This document shows positions 6,596 through 9,279 of a stretch of DNA of 9,279 nucleotides, piece by piece. Position 1 is the stretch's first letter, and every line of letters starts with the position of its first letter. Below the pieces are notes generated by a model. It searched no databases, was not told the origin of the DNA, and saw only the letters and a program-made list of their open reading frames with translations. The position numbers and the translations under genes were made by a program. Source of the stretch: an uncultured Mycoplasmatota bacterium (GTDB lineage: Bacteria; Bacillota_I; Bacilli_A; RF39; UBA660); contig URBY01000044.1 in assembly GCA_900546245.1 (NCBI GenBank), positions 1 to 9,279 of the forward strand, written 5' to 3'.

Positions 6596-6727
6596 TTAGA
6601 AAATAATTTCTTCCTTATTATTATTTTTTACTAAATTATTATCAACTTGATCTGCTCTTTCTATCATTAATATAAATCCTAATACTCCTACAATAATAAC
6701 AATTAAATAACCTAAATATTTTTTCAT
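6596..6727 (-). CDS. SOS-controlled 43-residue single-pass membrane protein at the yneA position
   Basis: This is a small protein with one transmembrane helix (about residues 4-22, YLGYLIVIIVGVLGFILMI) after a MKK start, followed by a 21-residue polar tail rich in Asn, Lys and Glu. It is divergent from lexA and has a LexA box between its -35 and -10, so SOS induction is very likely. The position and control match yneA of B. subtilis, an SOS inhibitor of cell division with an N-terminal membrane helix and a LysM domain. No LysM domain is present here and the protein is less than half YneA's length. The TM part of YneA is known to be important for its activity, so a division-inhibitor role is a reasonable inference, not shown by similarity. 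The start is an ATG (6725-6727) with an AAGGG site at 6733-6737. Longer in-frame starts would lie inside the promoter. Nine Ts follow the gene, but no clear hairpin. Confidence 0.7.
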   Translation of the reverse strand: MKKYLGYLIVIIVGVLGFILMIERADQVDNNLVKNNNKEEIIF

Positions 6728-6749
6728 ACTATCCCTTCTTTCTGTAATC

Positions 6750-6778
6750 ATCTTATCACGAACAGGTGTTCGTGTCAA
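6750..6778 (-). promoter_or_regulatory. SOS promoter of the small membrane protein
   Basis: On the minus strand a perfect TTGACA -35 (6773-6778) and a TAAGAT -10 (6750-6755, 4/6) have a 17-base spacer. LexA box 1 fills almost the whole spacer, so bound LexA would directly block RNA polymerase. Confidence 0.75.
6757..6774. promoter_or_regulatory. LexA operator, box 1
   Basis: CACGAACAGGTGTTCGTG is two perfect 8-base inverted half-sites around a central GG. It contains CGAAC-N4-GTTCG, the Gram-positive LexA (DinR/Cheo) box. It lies between the -35 and -10 of the small SOS gene. Confidence 0.9.
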
Positions 6779-6786
6779 TAACATTT

Positions 6787-6800
6787 CGAACAATTGTTTG
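6787..6800. promoter_or_regulatory. LexA operator, box 2
   Basis: CGAACAATTGTTTG is one base from the symmetric CGAAC-N4-GTTCG box. Including flanks, 16 bases (6786-6801) are palindromic apart from one pair. It overlaps the -35 of lexA, which implies autoregulation. The box centres are about 28 bases apart. Confidence 0.85.
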
Positions 6801-6826
6801 ACATTTTACATTTTGTATGTTAAAAT
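6798..6826 (+). promoter_or_regulatory. lexA promoter
   Basis: A perfect TTGACA -35 (6798-6803), 17-base spacer and TAAAAT -10 (6821-6826) preceded by TGT (extended -10, TG at 6818-6819) make a strong sigma-A promoter. The -35 overlaps LexA box 2. A strong SD (AAGGAGA, 6838-6844) precedes the lexA ATG. Confidence 0.85.
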
Positions 6827-6850
6827 GAAATTGTTATAAGGAGAGATATA

Positions 6851-7462
6851 ATGGAAAAGTTAACAAGTAAACAAAATAATGTATTAGATTATTTAAAACA
6901 ATTCCTTGCAAAAAAAGGATATCCACCTACTGTAAGAGAAATATGTGCCGCACTTAATTTATCTTCACCAGCAACTGTTCATGCACATTTAAATACATTA
7001 GAAGAAAAAGGATATATTTCAAAAGGTAATTCAAAAAATAGAGCTATTGAATTACTTGTAAAAAATGAATATGAAGAAGCAGACAGTATGGATATTCCAC
7101 TTTTAGGTAAAGTTGCTGCTGGTAACCCTATAGAAGCAATTGAAATGCCTGATGAATATTTTACTGTACCATCTTACTTAATCCCTGCAAAAAGAGAAGT
7201 ATTTGCTCTTAGAGTAAATGGTGAATCAATGATTAATGCCGGTATTCATGATAATGATATAGTAATAATTCAAAGACAACAAACAGCAAACAATGGTGAT
7301 ATGGTAGTTGCTATGACTGATGATTATGGTGTTACATTAAAAACATTTTATAAAGAGAATGGATATTTCCGTCTTCAACCAGAAAACGATACAATGGCTC
7401 CAATAATATTAGACAGTGTTACAATAGTTGGAAAAGCAATTGGATTATATAGAAAAATATAA
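6851..7462 (+). CDS. lexA: LexA SOS repressor
   Basis: This is a 203-residue LexA, full length for the family (B. subtilis 205). Residues 1-65 form the winged helix-turn-helix (TVREICAALNLSSPATVHAHL recognition region) that binds CGAAC-N4-GTTCG boxes. Residues about 75-203 form the S24 autoprotease: the self-cleavage bond is A90-G91 in KVAAGNP, the nucleophile S126 is in NGESM, and the general-base lysine K164 is in VTLKTFYK. RecA filaments on single-stranded DNA trigger self-cleavage and derepress the SOS regulon. It is the only plus-strand gene in the window and shares a divergent operator region with the small membrane-protein gene, so both rise together after DNA damage, with box 2 giving feedback on lexA itself. 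Confidence 0.98.
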   Translation: MEKLTSKQNNVLDYLKQFLAKKGYPPTVREICAALNLSSPATVHAHLNTLEEKGYISKGNSKNRAIELLVKNEYEEADSMDIPLLGKVAAGNPIEAIEMPDEYFTVPSYLIPAKREVFALRVNGESMINAGIHDNDIVIIQRQQTANNGDMVVAMTDDYGVTLKTFYKENGYFRLQPENDTMAPIILDSVTIVGKAIGLYRKI

Positions 7463-7532
7463 AAAGGAATTTTTATAAAATCCCCTTGATCTATATAAAC
7501 GCTTGCTAAAGAAGCAGTAGCGTACAATAATT
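7463..7532 (+). other. lexA 3' untranslated region with two possible hairpins
   Basis: This 70-base stretch separates the lexA stop from its terminator. It contains CGCTTGCT-AAAGA-AGCA-GT-AGCG (7500-7522), an 8-bp stem with a 2-base bulge, and an imperfect stem around GGAATTTT/AAAATCC near 7468-7486. It is more GC-rich than its surroundings. No ORF or known RNA family is recognised. Confidence 0.3.
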
Positions 7533-7565
7533 ACAGGTTATTTAATAACCTGTTTTTCTTTTTCT
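7533..7565 (+). terminator. Intrinsic terminator of lexA
   Basis: A perfect 9-bp stem (ACAGGTTAT 7533-7541 with ATAACCTGT 7545-7553) with a TTA loop is followed by TTTTTCTTTTTC on the plus strand. The minus-strand side lacks a T tract, so it is a plus-strand terminator. The remaining bases 7566-7656 are AT-rich with two TATTCAATAA copies and nothing else identifiable; no convincing terminator for the converging nuclease gene is seen. Confidence 0.85.
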
Positions 7566-7656
7566 ACACTATTAATAGAATATTCAATAAAATTTAAAAT
7601 ATTCATTATTCAATAATAATATATTTATACTTCAAATATATGTATAGACTAATGTA

Positions 7657-8547
7657 TTATACAAGTTCATATATTCTTACTATTATTCTATCATCCGAAC
7701 AATATTCAATCACAAATCTATTTTCTCTTTTACAAATTAATATCCCCATTGTATTATTATTGCTTACTTCTTTAATATTTTTATCTATATAATTCATATA
7801 TTTTTGTACTTGTGATATGTATTCTACTTTAAATTCTGTTATTTTTAATTCGACTACTACATAGCAATTATATTTTATATTAAAAAATAATAAATCTATA
7901 TAGTGGTTTCTATCACCTATTTTAATTTTGTATTCACTACCAATAAAGCTAAACGAATTACCAAGTTCTTTCATAAATGATTCAATGTCTTCTAATATTA
8001 AATGATGTAATGCTTTTTCAGTAATTATTTCTATATTATTCTTATTTCTAATTAATATAGGATTTAGTACTAAATCTTTTACTTCGACTCTAGATTCATC
8101 TATAAGTTTATTTTTTGTTTCTATAGGTAATCTTTCATATTCATTAGATTTAATTCTTTCTCTTAATTCTCTTTTGGATAAATTATTGTTTATTGCAATA
8201 TTGATATAATATGTTAATTTATTAATATCTTTTATTGATAACAACTCAGAATAATGACTCCAAGTCAATTGTGTCGCCACTGGCGACACTTTTTCATCTT
8301 TAAACATATTATAAAATTGTTTCATTCTAAATAAAGTTCTTCTATTATATTTTTTACCAACTTCAACAACTAGCTTTTTAGAATATTCATCTATAATATT
8401 ATCTCCATATTTGCCACCAGCTTCAGTTAGTAATTTACCTATTTCAAAATATGTTATAACTTTGTGTCTTTCTTTTGAATAATCTTTTATTTTCGAATAT
8501 ACTTCATCGTCAATTAATTTGTTTTTAATCTCATTATAATAATTCAT
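7657..8547 (-). CDS. DUF1016/YhcG-family PD-(D/E)XK nuclease
   Basis: This is a 296-residue two-domain protein. Residues 1 to about 155 match the DUF1016 N-terminal region (EIGKLL, RRTLFRMKQFYNMF, QLTWSHYSELLSI). Residues about 165-296 form a PD-(D/E)XK nuclease core with D218 in YIDLLFF and E233-x-K235 in VVELK, followed by the family signature EFKVEYISQVQKYMNYID. Members of this family are widespread, patchily distributed and often found near restriction or other accessory genes; the cellular role of most is unknown, with DNA processing or defence inferred. It is slightly shorter than many homologues (E. coli YhcG ~375). The ATG has an AAGGAG site (8553-8558) and begins 12 bases after the ComEC-like gene, so cotranscription is likely. 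Codons 87-93 form a GC-rich perfect inverted repeat, listed separately. Confidence 0.9.
   Translation of the reverse strand: MNYYNEIKNKLIDDEVYSKIKDYSKERHKVITYFEIGKLLTEAGGKYGDNIIDEYSKKLVVEVGKKYNRRTLFRMKQFYNMFKDEKVSPVATQLTWSHYSELLSIKDINKLTYYINIAINNNLSKRELRERIKSNEYERLPIETKNKLIDESRVEVKDLVLNPILIRNKNNIEIITEKALHHLILEDIESFMKELGNSFSFIGSEYKIKIGDRNHYIDLLFFNIKYNCYVVVELKITEFKVEYISQVQKYMNYIDKNIKEVSNNNTMGILICKRENRFVIEYCSDDRIIVRIYELV
8271..8294 (+). repeat. GC-rich inverted repeat with T tract inside the nuclease gene
   Basis: GTGTCGCC (8271-8278), ACT loop, GGCGACAC (8282-8289) is a perfect 8-bp stem with 6 of 8 pairs G-C, followed on the plus strand by TTTTTC. It looks like an intrinsic terminator for antisense transcription. 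In the sense direction it encodes V-S-P-V-A-T of the nuclease and lacks a T tract. It stands out in this very AT-rich gene. Confidence 0.6.
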
Positions 8548-8559
8548 ATCTGCTCCTTC

Positions 8560-9279
8560 CTACGGACTACAAGTCTCAACCTGTAATTTATTATTTTTAA
8601 TCTTAAACATAATACTCCCATCTTTATCTGTTCTATATATTTTAGATTCTTTCAAGTTTTCTAACACTTCTTTATTTGGATGACCATATCTGTTATTCTT
8701 GCCAACACTTATAACACTATATTTAGGATTTATTTCATCTATAAAATTTTTATCACTACTTGTTTTACTTCCATGATGACCAATTTTTAATACATCAATT
8801 TTTGAAACATTATATTTTTCTAATATATCTTTTTCTTTCTCTACTCCTGCATCTCCCATAAACATAAACTTATAACCATTTAACTTCGTATATATAACAT
8901 TACTATTTTCATTTTCATTATCATATTCTTTTGTTTGTAAAAAATGGAGTTTATTATTATCAACATTTAATTCTTTAATATAGGAATAATACTTTATCTT
9001 CTTTTTGTCTAAGGCTTCTATTAATTCGTTTTCCAAATCATTATATGGGCCACAATTAAAGATTACTTTCTCTACTTTAAAGTTTTCTACTAAATTAATC
9101 GCTTCTCCCATATGATCATAATCACCATGAGTTAATATTAAATAATCTATTTTTTTTACTCCTGATGATCTAAAATAAGGTATCAATACATTTTTTGATA
9201 TATTAAAATTTATATTACCACCTGTATCTATTAATATATTTTTATTTTTTATTCTAATTAAAGTAGAATCTCCCTGACC
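8560..9279 (-). CDS. ComEC-type metallo-beta-lactamase domain protein (partial, 5' end outside window)
   Basis: The reading frame is open to the window edge, so the visible 239 residues are the C-terminal part of a longer protein. A TTG at 9184-9186 is not the start, because in-frame upstream codons encode GQGDSTLI and ILIDTGG, core strands of the domain. Metal-binding motifs are H51-x-D53-x-D55-H56 (THGDYDHMG), D143 (MGDAG), H168/H169 (IGHHGS) and H200 (RYGHP). The GQGDS, GHHGSKTSS and RYGHPNKEVL pattern is that of the C-terminal domain of ComEC/Rec2, the DNA-uptake channel protein, where it is thought to degrade the non-transported strand. Stand-alone secreted or cytosolic MBL hydrolases share it, and whether the ComEC membrane core precedes it cannot be seen. 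The stop is TAG at 8560-8562, 12 bases before the nuclease gene. Confidence 0.85.
   Translation of the reverse strand, partial: GQGDSTLIRIKNKNILIDTGGNINFNISKNVLIPYFRSSGVKKIDYLILTHGDYDHMGEAINLVENFKVEKVIFNCGPYNDLENELIEALDKKKIKYYSYIKELNVDNNKLHFLQTKEYDNENENSNVIYTKLNGYKFMFMGDAGVEKEKDILEKYNVSKIDVLKIGHHGSKTSSDKNFIDEINPKYSVISVGKNNRYGHPNKEVLENLKESKIYRTDKDGSIMFKIKNNKLQVETCSP

Noticed and set aside
6596..6793. A 65-residue version of the small SOS protein starting at 6793.
   Set aside because: That start lies upstream of the -35 box and spans LexA box 1, so the first codons would not be in the transcript; the ATG at 6727 has its own SD and a sensible membrane-protein N terminus.
7495..7530. Resemblance of AAAGAAGCAGTAGCG to the start of a T-box leader.
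   Set aside because: The T-box antiterminator sequence (GGTGGNACC type) is missing, the stretch before the terminator is far too short, and no aminoacyl-tRNA synthetase or amino-acid gene follows.
7566..7656. Two TATTCAATAA copies as a possible attachment site flanking the nuclease gene.
   Set aside because: Both copies are on the same side of the gene, are short and AT-rich, and no integrase or matching copy on the far side is present.
8560..9186. A complete 208-residue MBL protein starting at the TTG at 9186.
   Set aside because: The frame stays open to the window edge and upstream codons encode GQGDSTLI and LIDTGG, conserved parts of the same domain, so the gene is cut by the window end.

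Overview
The window comes from a very AT-rich, low-GC Gram-positive bacterium of the Bacilli type. Gene order lexA / small SOS gene / tkt / sirA (yneE) / yneF matches the Bacillus subtilis lexA-yneA-yneB-ynzC-tkt-yneE-yneF neighbourhood with yneB and ynzC missing. The pair yqeG-yqeH is also a Bacilli signature. Tryptophan codons that I checked are TGG, and prsW ends in TGA, so the code looks standard (table 11) rather than Mycoplasma-like. The low GC content, tiny intergenic gaps and reduced SOS gene would fit one of the uncultivated gut Bacilli lineages, but that is inference.

Layout. All genes except lexA are on the minus strand. Positions 1-3780 hold a unit transcribed right to left: prsW (membrane protease), yqeG (HAD phosphatase), yqeH (circularly permuted ribosome-assembly GTPase), then a membrane-anchored surface protein with a cohesin-like and two cadherin-like domains, closed by a strong hairpin terminator. 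A TTGATT-17-TATAAT promoter between prsW and yqeG suggests yqeG-yqeH-surface gene can also be transcribed alone. Positions 3785-4540 hold yneF and sirA-like genes, each with its own candidate promoter. Positions 4541-6532 hold a transketolase-like gene that keeps the thiamine-diphosphate frame but has lost three of the five histidines normally found in the active site.

Positions 6596-7553 are the SOS locus: a divergent promoter region with two LexA boxes drives lexA to the right and, to the left, a 43-residue single-pass membrane protein that sits where yneA (SOS division inhibitor) normally lies but has no LysM domain. lexA ends at a good terminator.

Positions 7657-9279 hold a converging two-gene unit: the C-terminal metallo-beta-lactamase part of a ComEC-like protein (5' end beyond the window), followed 12 bases later by a DUF1016/YhcG-type PD-(D/E)XK nuclease gene containing a GC-rich perfect inverted repeat. 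No tRNA, rRNA, CRISPR array, insertion sequence or integrase was seen. The most interesting items are the histidine-depleted transketolase, the minimal SOS membrane protein, and the SirA-like protein.
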